A DNA stretch of 64,000 nt from the NCBI GenBank assembly GCA_001179505.1, contig CDMY01000328.1, positions 31,990 through 95,989 on the forward strand, in the 5' to 3' direction. Positions within the stretch are counted from its first letter, which is position 1. Every line of letters begins with the position of its first letter. This document shows positions 10,664 to 21,800 of this stretch, one piece after another. The stretch comes from Vitrella brassicaformis. Its lineage: Eukaryota; Sar; Vitrellaceae. The translations under genes were made by a program, and so were the position numbers. A model generated the notes under the pieces. That model searched no databases and was not told the origin of the DNA. It saw only the letters and a list, made by a program, of their open reading frames with translations.

Positions 10664-12795
10664 ATGGCGTCTGCCGAGGTGTCCCCCCTGACGGCCCCCG
10701 ACTCGTTTGTCAAGACGATGCCGTCCATCGACCCATCGCTGCCGATGAACGACCTCATGGTGGCGTCGGTGGACCCCATCAACGGGTACATCCTGGAGAA
10801 GTTCGGCGGGACGGCCAAGGTGGTGTGTCAGATGTCCGACACCAAGGGCCGCATCATCGTCTCCAACTGCCACATCTCAAAGGGCGAGGTCATCTTCGTC
10901 GAAACCCCACTGCACGCCGTCCAGGAGGACAGGAACAACGAGGCCTACAAGCTCGTCCAGAAGCTGCAGCGCAAGGGCGAGTGGGACTTTGAGCCCCTCT
11001 GGTACTGGTGCGCACTCAAGTCGGCACTCCTCACCAACACCGCCGAGCAGCAGCAGCAGTCGTCACCCAAGAGCAAGACGGCCAAGGCACAGCCATCGGG
11101 GGCCAAGGGCGGCAAGGTCGGCAGTGGTGGTGGTGGTGCAGCAGCTGCGGCAACTGTGCCCAAGGCGGGCAAGGGTGCCACCGGTGGTGTGAACGGTGTG
11201 CCGTGGAGCACGACGCTGCTCAAGAGCCATATCACGCGCATTTTGCCGAAGATGCAGGAGCGGCTGCTGATGCTTTTCGCACCGGACAAGGTGGCCCCGT
11301 CTCGGGCCGTCAAGAAGCTCGTGACGGCCTTCGACCTGGCTGGCGAGGTCAACGAGGCCAAGCTCGAGAAACTACTGCAGGTCAGCAACACAACACAAGA
11401 CAACACACCTGCACACCTGTGTATGTGTATATGCATCAGGTGTGGATCCACAACTGTTTCGAGCACGAGGACGATCCCGTGGGGTACGCCGTGTTCTTCC
11501 TGCCGTCGTTCCTCAGCCACGCGTGCGACCCCAACGCCGTGTGGCACTACGACGAGGCGTCGCGCTTCGTGCTGCGGGCGCGGCAGGACATCCGGCCGGG
11601 CGACGAGGTGTGCGTGTCGTACGTCAGCGAGGAGGGGCTGTTCGAGCCCTCACACCTGCGGCGGTTCATGCTGCACAAGACCAAGGGATTCATCTGTCTC
11701 TGCCCCCGATGCACCGCACCATACGACAAGTCGCGGGGCTTCGTCTGCCCGCGGTGCCGCAAGGGCACCGTGTTCCTCACGCCCAACGACTCCCTCATCA
11801 AGGACCTGCAGCAGGCATCCGCATTCATCGACCACCACCAGAAGCCCCAAGGCAAGGACGGCAAGGACGACAAGTCAGCCGCACCGCCACCGCCAGCAGC
11901 AGCAGCATCGGCGGCGGCCAGCTCGTCCGACCCACCCGCCCCCACACCACAATCACACACCACCTCCCCGTCGGCCATCCGCGCGTACGTGTGCACGTCT
12001 TGCGGTGCTCACATAGACAATTTGGCGAAGCATGCGATGCTCAAGCAGGAGCGGCACTGGGTGAGCCAGCTGCGGCGGATGAGCGGTGAGGAGGATGAGT
12101 TTCAGGACGACCACCGCGACCAGGAGATCCTGTGGCGTCAGAAGCACGGCAAGGCGGCCCCCCTGCCGCCACACATCACCGTCCCGCTGCTCAACCAGGA
12201 GAACATGAAGGAGCACCTCGAGGCCGCCGAGCGGGAGGAGCAGAAGGACCTCGACGAGGGGGAGCCCGAGGGCGACGACAAGTACGCCGGGCTGGTGACG
12301 CTGCCCATGGATCTGCAGGGGAGGATGGACAAGGAGGTCAAGGCCATCTTCACACAGCACTGGGCCGCCATGAAGTGGCACGGGCTCCTCCACGACTTCT
12401 CCGTCATGAAGCGCCACAAGGACTACGTCGCCGCCGTCGACCACATGCGCGCCCGCCTGGACCTGCAGTACAAGATGTTCGACGGCGACGCGGGCAGCGT
12501 CGGTTGGGCCCTGGAGGAGCTCTCCACCACCCTGCTGCGCAAGGGGGGGTATGGGGGCACGGGCAAGCCGTCGCGCAACACACGCTACGCCCGTCCGAGC
12601 GGCAACGAGCGCGAGGAATCGCTGCAGGTGCTGACGGAGGCCTACGCCATCATGTCGCGGCTGTTCGGTCAGGAGCACGAGTACACCGAGCGCATCACAC
12701 AGAGGAGGGACATGGTCCAGGCTGCCGTCAGGTCAGTCACCACATGCACTGCACAGGGTGGGGGACGGGAAGCCATGCCATGTGTGGCTCTATGC

Positions 12796-12840
<45 letters not shown>

Positions 12841-12944
12841 ATGTCAGGAAATCAGCGTTGAGCGCGTCGCTATCGTTGGGTGCTGGGAAGGGGGGCAGCA
12901 GCGCCGCCGAGGCCACCAACCAGAAGAAACGACCCGCCGAGTGA
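10664..12944 (+). CDS. SET-domain protein (putative lysine methyltransferase)
   Basis: Three exons (10664-11380, 11440-12731, 12848-12944) encode 701 residues. The split SET fold is visible. The N-terminal part (about residues 38-90) includes NGYILEKFGG and ISKGEVIFVETPLHAV. A Gly/Ala/Lys-rich linker (about 120-175) is followed by the diagnostic LSHACDPNAVWHY (about 263-275), the equivalent of the NHSCxPN S-adenosylmethionine/active-site motif, and then RPGDEVCVSYV. Post-SET cysteines (CLCPRC, then CPRCRKG) and a further CTSCGAHI near residue 430 probably bind zinc. No MYND zinc finger lies between the SET halves, unlike canonical SMYD enzymes, although the C-terminal helical region resembles SMYD layout. 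Intron 2 holds a (TC)n(TG)n tract just before its acceptor. The substrate is unknown. Confidence 0.8.
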
Positions 12945-13611
12945 ACAACAACACAACACACCGCGGCGATGCATGAATGCATAAATGCCTGAGTGGATGG
13001 ATGGATGGCGATCGGTCACAGAGCGACAGACACAGAGAGTGTATGGTGTGTATGATTTGCTGCATGCCTGCCTGCCTTCTTTTCTGGCTGCCTGGGGGGG
13101 TGGAGGGGTGGGGGGTGGGTAGATGAGATGGGTGTTGGTCTGCACAGCACAAAGCAAAGGGGTGGGGTACATGACATGAGTTGTGTGCAGTCACTCAGTG
13201 TGTGGGCTGGATTGATTCAATGACTAGGTCTGCCCTTCTTGTGCAGCTGGGTAAAAGTCAGTGCATTATATTGCGTTGCTTTTGCTTTCCTTTGGTTTAA
13301 CTAACGATAGCGAATGGATGGATGTGAAGTGAATGAAGAAGTAAATAAATGGACTAACTGACTGATGAGACAGACCATTCATTATGCGGACTTACGGCTG
13401 ACCTGACCACTCAAACGATTGGTTTCAACCATGTCTGGTCTGCTCACAACGAGCTCGACAAATAGAGGTTAGGTCAGCTAGCGACATCGGCACCACCAGG
13501 CGCTTACACACAAATAAGGCAGCCAGGCCAGGCCAGCGAGCGCCACAACAAAACAAATACTCTCACAGGTTGATTGAGCCATACACCACATACACCACAT
13601 CTAAATATATG
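12945..13611. other. convergent intergenic spacer
   Basis: GGAT repeats, a G-rich segment (about 13095-13120) and AT-richer DNA between the 3' ends of the SET and BTB-like genes. No coding support. Confidence 0.6.
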
Positions 13612-15789
13612 TCAATCAACCCTGGCCCTCTTTACAAGCGGCTCGTGAAGCTCCTCGTCCATGATTGAGCCCAGCAGGGCGACGTAAGGCCGTTTCTCGT
13701 TCTCCTGCGGTTCCTCGTACTCATGCACCGCAATAGCCGCCAACCGACCCCGGTCACCCAGGCACGCAACGCGCCGGAGGAAGGCCGGGATGTCTCGCCT
13801 GTGGGCTTCAAGCACCTCGATCTCAAAGGCCGCCTGCATGATGCCCTCATACAGCCAGGGGGGAAGGGGTGCGTCGCGCCCTCGTGAGGCAAACCAGTGC
13901 GTCAAGAGGCGCAGGGGCGACACGTGAGGTGCCTTCACATGAGCCAGATGCAGGCCCATGTACTCAGCCACCTGCAGACAAGCGCCATGAAACGAACACC
14001 ACAACACCTTAGGCGTACGTCATCGCCGCCTCTTGCTAACAGTCAGTGCGCACCTTTCTGCGGATGGCGCTGCCGATGGCTTGGATATCGTCCCATTTGG
14101 CCTCCAAAATCCTGGCGCGCAGGCAGGTGAGCACCAGGCATCGCAGAGGGAGCTGACGGATCGTCAAGGTGGCTTGCACGTCCTCCACTTTGGTCTCCTT
14201 GCCCTGGAAGCTCGCTTTGTCCTTGAATGGCAGCCAGAACGTGAAGGCAGTCCTCTTGTTGCTGCCGAGCAGCCCCATGGCGAACAGCCGCATCGGCCGC
14301 CCAGTGGCGGGATCGACGTGGCTGTCGAAAGACCTGCTCGTTGTGCCCACGGCACGTCCGTCGATGGTCAGGTTGGCGGCGCACGAGAAGCAGCAGACAC
14401 CTGAGTCCTCTGTGGAAGGTAGGTAGGCCACTCGAATGGCAAACGAGTTGACGGTTTTCCATTCGTAAGGTGACGTTCTCGAAGTCCTCGGGGGTTTCGG
14501 CAGCGCTGGGGTGGCCGCCGACCATGAAGTGCTCCCCAGTGAGCTGAGAGCCGGCCAGGGAGACGTCGAAGCCACGATCCCTGAACTCCTTCTGGTTAAC
14601 CAGAGGCTGGCCGGGATGCTCAATGTCAGCGGTAAACTCCTCCCAGATGCACTCTGACTCGAACAAGACAGCAGCCTGCAAACACACACACATACCGATG
14701 GTTGCAAGTGCCTGCCTGCCTCGCTGTCTGTCGGCGCAGGGCACCGACCGCCTCAGTGAAGTTGCTGGTGCCCGTTGCCTCGATGAGAAACCGCTCAAGG
14801 CTTTCGAGCGGCACTCTGCATGTCCTGGCCTCTTATCATGACGGACAGGCGGCTCAGCAGGCGGGCAACCAACATCCGACGCACACCACCACCATCGGCC
14901 TGCTGTGGTGCCTCCCACACAGCCGCAACTTGATCGGCGTGCTCCAGAATGATGGGGGCAGAGGCACGCACCAGCTCGACAGTGTGGACACATATCAGCC
15001 TGAGGAGAACACCGCACCGCACACATCAGGTCAGGTGGGGTGGCCCGTATGCAGCGTTTGTGCGTGGGGGAATGAGTGTGGCGTACGCAATGAGAGGGCG
15101 CTCGAATGCTATCCTGACCATCTCCCGCCACAAGCTTTCATCCTCCTGCCAGCGGTTGCGAAGGATCTGGACAGACACCAGGAAGCGCAACAGGCAACCT
15201 GTGGTCGATGTGACCCCAGTCCCATGCGAATATGTGTGTGTGTCTTCTTCCTTCCACTCACCTTCTTGCTGATCGATTCGACGAGGGCATCCTGGTCTTT
15301 CGCCTCGAGGAAGTCCAGACCGATGAGACACTCCAGCAGATTCTGCCGAGTCATGTCCCGCAGCATGTGTGTCTTGGTCTGCAGCACCACGGCAGCCACC
15401 GGCCGAGAGATCTCCTTGATTCTCACTGTGCGGTTCGCGGACTCCTGGAAGTCGCCATCAAACAGCTGCAGGACCAAATAGAGTGACAGCAGATGCAATC
15501 AGGTGGTACCTGTCCCTCTGAATGGCATGAGTCAACAAAGCATTCTTTCCCTTACGGCTTGGAAGAAGCCATATTGCTGTGCGACGGTCTCCGATATGGC
15601 CAACGTGTCCTCACAGCCCTCAAAGGCGACGAGAATGGGCTGGTCCTCGGCCATCGCGCCGACACAGATGCTGTTGCAACAGACTATCAGATGTGGCTGA
15701 GAAGGCCTCCCATAGCCTTTGTTGTGACCCAACGATCCACTCGAAAGCTCGCATGCCGGTCGAAGAAGGTGCCGGTTGTAGAAATCCAT
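13612..15789 (-). CDS. BTB/POZ-like domain protein
   Basis: About seven exons read to stop 13612-13614. The start is either ATG 15789 (MDFYNRHLLRPACELSSG) or ATG 15654 (MAEDQPILVAFEGCEDTL). The N-terminal third looks like a BTB fold: AISETVAQQYGFFQA, then LFDGDFQESANRTVRIKEIS, and a helix NLLECLIGLDFLEAKD, matching the BTB order of small-residue/FF, F.ES, V.L.D, and A/L..A.FL. Downstream exons give helices (VHTVELVRASAPIILEHAD) and a C-terminal beta-rich region with CCFSCAANLTIDGRAVG and AFTFWLPFKDKASFQGKE. The exon around 14400-14460 changes frame, which a 43-bp intron would fix. A second unresolved junction lies near 14825. BTB proteins often act as Cullin-3 adaptors, but no partner domain is seen. 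Confidence 0.5.
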
Positions 15790-15799
15790 CGCATCGTTG

Positions 15800-16272
15800 A
15801 TGGACGCATCTCACACCGCCCTCGAGCTTTCAGTCGAGGTGCCGATTGACGGATCCGTGCTGTACGGAAGCCACGTGTCGGTCCTCGGCAACATCGAGGC
15901 CCTCGGCCGCTGGCAGCCACGATCTGCCATTCGCATGAGTGCAACAGCTGTCCCGGTGACCACTGCGGACGGCCAGACAGTCTGGGGTCATCGGTGGGCG
16001 TCGAAGCCGATACGTGTGGAGGTGGATGGAATGTCTGCGGCTGTTATCGAGTACAAATGTGTGGCTATTAGCGACACGACGGGCGAGGTTCTGCGGTGGG
16101 AGCCCATCGGCGACGGCAAGAACCGCCGGCTGCCCATCGAGCGCCTCCAAAGCAACTACATCATGACCATGCCCGACAGGTGGGGCACTTCAGCCACGCG
16201 CCCCACGTACAGACCTCTTGACGGTACGCAACCCAGGCGTCTAGCCACCCCACAAGGGAAGGGGCCACGAAT

Positions 16273-16312
<40 letters not shown>

Positions 16313-18432
16313 AGCACACGACGGTCGCCGGGGGCTCGGCTGGCGTTGCGATGCCGACTGCTCAGCCGGAGGGGCGACAGGGCGACCTGATGGCTCGACA
16401 GCAGCAACTGGTACGTCTTATTTAAGGGCCTCACACGTGACACGGGCATCACGCACACGACATGACATGTGTCGGATATTTGTGGTCAGGAGAGTCAGTT
16501 TAGTGGTATTGTCGCACAGCTCCAACAACTACGTGTCGATCAGGTAAGCCTGACGCCACTCAGACAAGACCGCATTGATAAATGCATTCAGACAGACAGA
16601 CAGACAGACAGACATCATTCCCCCTTGTCGTGTGCACCATGTGCCAGTGTGGTCAGATGATGTCTGACCTGGAGCAGAAGCACTCCGAGGTACGAAACAT
16701 TGACCTTTTGATTCATTGGAAGGAGACCTGCCTGCCTGCCTCTCGCTCCGCTTGCCCTGTGGTTGTCCTTGCAGATAAGCTGCCTGATGTACCGCTTGTC
16801 CGCACTGGACACCTCAGATCTCTCATCGCACGTATGCCTGTCTGGACATCTGCACGATAAGGACGGGCTCACACGCTCTGCCGCTGTCCGATTGTGTCAT
16901 TCATGGCTGCAGGATTGTTCGCTCCACATGATAGCTGCGTTGGATCAGTACGCCAAGTTGAAGGCCTCGCTCAAGGCCCTCGTCAAGGCGGCCACATTCC
17001 CTCAGCGACGCACTGCTGCATCGGTCAGTGAGCATACCAACCAATACAATTCCGAGGGGATGTGCTGTTTCCGTCTGTTATGGTCAGGCCAAGTTAGATG
17101 ACCTCTCGGCCGACGCTATGGCTCGTCTGCAGGAGCCCCTCGACCTGCAGGGCGTCGGCTGCCTCAAGACGACTGCACCACTCGTCAACTATCACGTCAA
17201 GATGGCCCATCGTCGCCGGCTGGCCGTCGCCGTGGACAAGGCGGGTCTGACGGGTGTGGTGCGGTTTGCGCCTCAGCTGGGTGGCGGCGGCGTGATGAAG
17301 GCGCTGTGGCTGATGGAGGAGGGCGGCCGATGGGGAGAGGTGGGCAATGGACTGCGGGTGGCGGGTCAGTGTGGCTACTGCCAATTGCCCGTCACCATCG
17401 ACGCTGTTGACCTGCAGAAGCACGACACCAAGACGGTAAGGGAGCACATCACCTCATACAGGGAGGGGGAGAACAGGGTGCATCCATCGTCGTGTGTTCC
17501 TGTGTGTCAGGCCTATTTGTCGACGCCCCGTGTGACAGCCCAGTGGATGATCATTGGTCGGCACGTGGCCTTCCGTCGTGCGAATGGCCAGCAGGACGGC
17601 ACCTTCGAGCTCTTCCGTGACAACACCACCAACGAAATCCGAGCCATCCGCGACGAGCCTGAGTTCGCCATCACCCTCAACCCGCCACTGCCCACCAATG
17701 CCGTGCACCCCCTGCAGCAGCACCCCTTCCAGCAGCACATCAAGCACGACGACCCCCCCGTCCAGTGGCCCATCCGGTTCGACTTCTTTGACGGCGGCAG
17801 CTGGGCGGCAAACGCGGCTGGGCGGCAAACGCGGATGAGAGCACTTCTGCGTCGATGAGCTCCTTCATCGGGTGCATGATCATTCACCATTACTGCAGGA
17901 GCCGTGTCCAGGTCCACACCATGCTCATGGACATCGATCGGTAGGTTCCCTCCGGGGCACACATCGGACGTGGCAGTGGATCGCTGTCTGTCTGTTTGTG
18001 CGTGGATGTGTGTAGTGGCGTGAGGGGCGGCTATCTGGACGGCGTGCTGACGCGGTCGCCCCACACACCGCTGGAGGGATGTGCGGCCGTCACGACGACG
18101 GAAGCGGGCGATGGAGGTGCAGGTCAGACTCATCTGCTGACGGCCTTCGACGACCCCTTCATAGCGTGGGTCCAATTCTGGGTCAGACCTGACGACCGTC
18201 AGAATGGTGAGTGAGAGCTGCGAGTGCGGACAGACAGACAGACAGACAGGCAGACAGGCTCATTGTCTGTCCCTTCTCTCATGTGGCAGTGATTGTCTTG
18301 CTAGGGACGACTGAGCAGCCGGTGGGCAGTCCGGGCGATCCGTTCCCCGCCAGGCATCAGCGCACGGCCGCCCTGGCTCGTCGGTCGTTGGGCCCTGTCG
18401 CACCGGTATTGCTCGACGGACAGGCGCCGTAG
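15800..18432 (+). CDS. CBM20 starch-binding protein with coiled coil; frame broken by a 17-bp duplication
   Basis: The first exon from ATG 15800 encodes a CBM20 carbohydrate-binding module (about residues 8-120): GSHVSVLGNIEALGRWQP, a tryptophan-containing middle, IEYKCVAISD and RWEPIGDGKNRRLPI. This is the usual CBM20 order ending in W-E-x-G-x-N-R. Short exons follow with coiled-coil sequence (MARQQQL, ESQFSGIVAQLQQLRVDQ, MMSDLEQKHSE, LDQYAKLKASLKALVKAA), then a larger C-terminal region (about 17093-17850) of unknown fold. After a 17-bp duplication at 17800-17833 the frame stops at 17856-17858. Read with a single copy, the exon continues as ADESTSASMSSFIGC, and two more exons end VAPVLLDGQAP at stop 18430-18432. 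CBM20 proteins bind alpha-glucans (starch or glycogen). No catalytic domain is recognised. Confidence 0.7.
17800..17833. repeat. 17-bp exact tandem duplication in a coding exon
   Basis: 17800-17816 is repeated exactly at 17817-17833, inside the penultimate large exon of the CBM20 gene. It shifts the frame by +2 and causes a stop 8 codons later; removing one copy restores an open frame that continues into two further spliced exons. Confidence 0.95.
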
Positions 18433-18811
18433 AGGACAGACACAATGATAACACAACACGGTGAGGGCAGCCAGGACGATGCAAAAGAGGCCGCTGCACG
18501 CCCCTCATATGTCTGTCTCTCTCTCGTCTGTGTTGCAGTTGGTGGTGGTGGTGATATGGTCGCATCATTAGCTGAGTGTGTGCAGAGGGATGGCTTCATC
18601 CGTCCATTGGGATTATCCGTGCTTGCCTGTGAGTAGACTGGTCGGCAGCTGAAGGGGGCGATCACTCTGTGTGTTCATGCAATGATACGGCGTGAATATG
18701 TGAATCCACACACACTCACGTATGGCGACTGCACTGCACGCCCGAGTCGCTCGTCAATAAAACATATATGAACCCACACACGCCAGGCAATGCAAGTAGC
18801 TGGCCATACAC
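18433..18811. other. convergent intergenic spacer
   Basis: Short spacer between the stops of the CBM20 gene and the TSR gene. No feature recognised. Confidence 0.6.
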
Positions 18812-21800
18812 TCACACACACCTCACACCGATAGATAAAGACGCCTCACGAACAAATCGACGTATCGACGTATGCCTTCCTGCCATCCATCCATCCATCC
18901 CCTGTGAGTGTGTCACCTCAGCCCAGCCACGAGCCTCATCCAGAGAGACGGGCGCCTCCTCTGCTGCCTCCGTGGTGGCAGCTGGGCCGCGGCTTGATCG
19001 ATGCTGTGGGGGACAAGAGATTCGGCTTGTGATGATGACAGGAAGGGATGGGGAGGAGGGATGCTGTTCCCCTGCAGACAGACACGCAGCCAAGAGACAG
19101 ATACAGCTGGCGGAATAAATGACAAACTCGCCTCTTACCATTTGGTCGAGTTTTCTCGTGTCCTTCAGCCCCGCACCGCCCCCCTCAGCCGACTCGCCCG
19201 TCAACAGCTGCGCACACAACACAACCCAATCAGCACCGACGTTGCTTTGGTGTCTCGCCTGTGTCTGTGTAGCTGCTTACGTCTTTGAATGCATCATCTG
19301 ACGTCTCCTCGCCGAACCTCCTGGGTATCTTCTGGCCCTGAGCCGCTGCCGCACGGATCCTGATGATCTCGTTGGCCTTCTCGTGCAGTAACTGTGTGAA
19401 TGCGTATATCAGTGTGTATCAGTGTCTCATGTGTGTGTGCGTGGTTTGGTGTATCTCCCTGTCACCTACCTGGTCCTGTGCCGTGGTTTCCTTTTGCAAT
19501 GCGATGGCCCTGCTGATGGCAGACACCGTGGACTCGACAGACACACGAAAACCCTCGTCAAACCTGGTTTGGTTGACAGATCAGACGACCAAAGGAAGAC
19601 ATGGCATGGAGTCTTTGTCTCGTGTTGCTGACCTGTCCATTGCCTCTTGCACTGCCACGGCCTCCGTCTGATTGGCCCTCCTCCTGACGGGGTAGGGCGT
19701 CGCCCAGCCAGTGAGGTGACGCTCACGCAAGAGCTCACGCAGTCCCCTGTCGACCGATGGCACGGCGGCCTCAGCCATGGCAGTAAGCCATGACTTGCCT
19801 GGAGACAGCATACAAACAGCAGCCAACGAATGCATCCGTGGACAGGCCAGGCCGTAGGTGAGGTGGCTCTCCCTACCGCTTTCATGTGAATGTGCGATGG
19901 GTGTGGCCCCGTCCTGATCGAGATGCCGCCATGACGCGTCATCTGCCGACGCGGGGATGGATTGCACACGCAGGCCGGCCAGGAGAGAGCCGAGGGCCGC
20001 TCGTAGTGGTGACTGGAGGGTCCTCAGCTGCAGCAGATAGGCCTCGACCACCTCGTACAGGGCGCGCTGCACACATACAGCCACACGAGAACAGACAACT
20101 GTGTCCCTCTCCTCTCGCCCTTCAGTTCTCCATCACCATGTGTTTTCTCGGTGCAGCGAAGTCCACATGAAGGATGGCGGCGTGGGGCGCTGTCAGCAGC
20201 ACAGGGCTCCCAAACACATGAAGAGGCAGCCTCGCGTCGTTTCTCCTCATGTGGCGTCTCGATAGCACCGACAAGAGTGACTCTGACGCGTGGGAGTGCC
20301 GTCTTGGTGGGGCCTTGTCTTCTTGAGCCTTTCCCAAGTGCCCCAATGCGTCGAGTGCCGACTGACGGGCGAGGAGGGCGTCGATCGATATGAGTTGGTT
20401 CAGGTCAGGGTGGCTGTCCAGACCGATGCTGGCCCTGATGACATCGCCGATCGCGGCCTCCAGTCCATCTCCTGACGAATCTGACGGGAGGAAACAAGGT
20501 GATTACAGCATATATGTTTCTCGTGCCTCTCTCTTCTCCGTCCCACCGAGTGTGGCCACGATGGACCCCACTGCGGCATCCCCAAGCACCATGGCAACCT
20601 CCCCGGCCACTGCATTGCAGGGCCGCCGGTTGCATGGCCGATATGCCACAGGCCGGCCGGAAGCTGGACACTCATAGTGGGGGAGCGCCTCCAGCTCGAG
20701 CGCGGTCCCAGTGTCTTCGCTTATCAGGATCATGGTGTCGTTCTTGCGGATGGTTCTCGAAGGGTCCCGGACACAACGCAGCTCGCGCACCTGAGCAAAG
20801 AAGGTGAGCTATAAGCTCTGTATCGTCTCTGTCTGTCTGTCTGTCTGTCTAAGTGACCGTGCAGGTACCGGACCTGTACGCCTTCCCCACAGACTTGTGA
20901 GCACTTCTGCCACATCCCGACAATCCACCGTGCACCATTAGGGTGGCCAGCACTTGCTGCACCACGCGATTGGTCACAGCCTTGCCTCCCGCAATAGCAC
21001 TTGCCCTTCACACAGATGCCCCGCCACCCACACGCGCCTCCGCAATCCGACGTGATGTCCACAGACGGCTTCACCACCACCTCCACCCCCCGCACGACCG
21101 CCAATGTCCTTGTCGGCTGTTGCTGGTGGGTGGGAGAGGTCTCGCCCTTGTCACCGGACGGGAGGATGGTCGTCACTTCTGCCTTGCCCTTTGTGTCCAC
21201 ATGACTGGATGTGCCTCTGTCTCCAGCAGCAGATGCGCCCCCGAACAGCCTGCCAAGCCAGCCGCCGGGGTGATCGGATGTGCTGCTCTCTGTCTTGACA
21301 AATCGCGGCGCTTTAGTGAGGGGCGCCTCGGCGCGCTGTCTTGTCTTATCTCGCGACAGGACAGCCATTGCGATTGCCAGTCCCATGCCACCACCTGTGG
21401 GCAGCAAACCCGCTCTTCTCGACGACATTCGGAGGTGCCGCAGAGCCCGGCCGACCATCAGCAGCATGGCTCGCCCCCGTCTCCTCAGTGCCGGCAGGAG
21501 GGCCTTCATTGCGTGAGGTGGCGGGGCTGTGGCAGGGTGGAAGCCGATAAATGAAGGTGCAGGGGAAAGGTAGGCCGTCAGGTTGCCGACGACACCCTCG
21601 ATCCACTGCACGATGCTTCGCGTTAGATCCAGGGTGGAAAGCTCACTGGCTGAGAGGGGGGCGATGAGAGATTGCTCTCTGTTGCCGGGGTCATCATCGT
21701 GCTGCTGTCTTGCGCCAAGCTGGTCGTCGTATTCGGCCACGAGTGTGAGGCAGTAGCTGCGGGTTGGCTCGAGGCCCTCGATAGTCAGATACGGGCGGCG

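Noticed and set aside
11953-12678. 241-codon minus-strand frame
   Set aside because: Leu/Val-rich shadow of the SET gene exon 2, which has clear domain and splice evidence.
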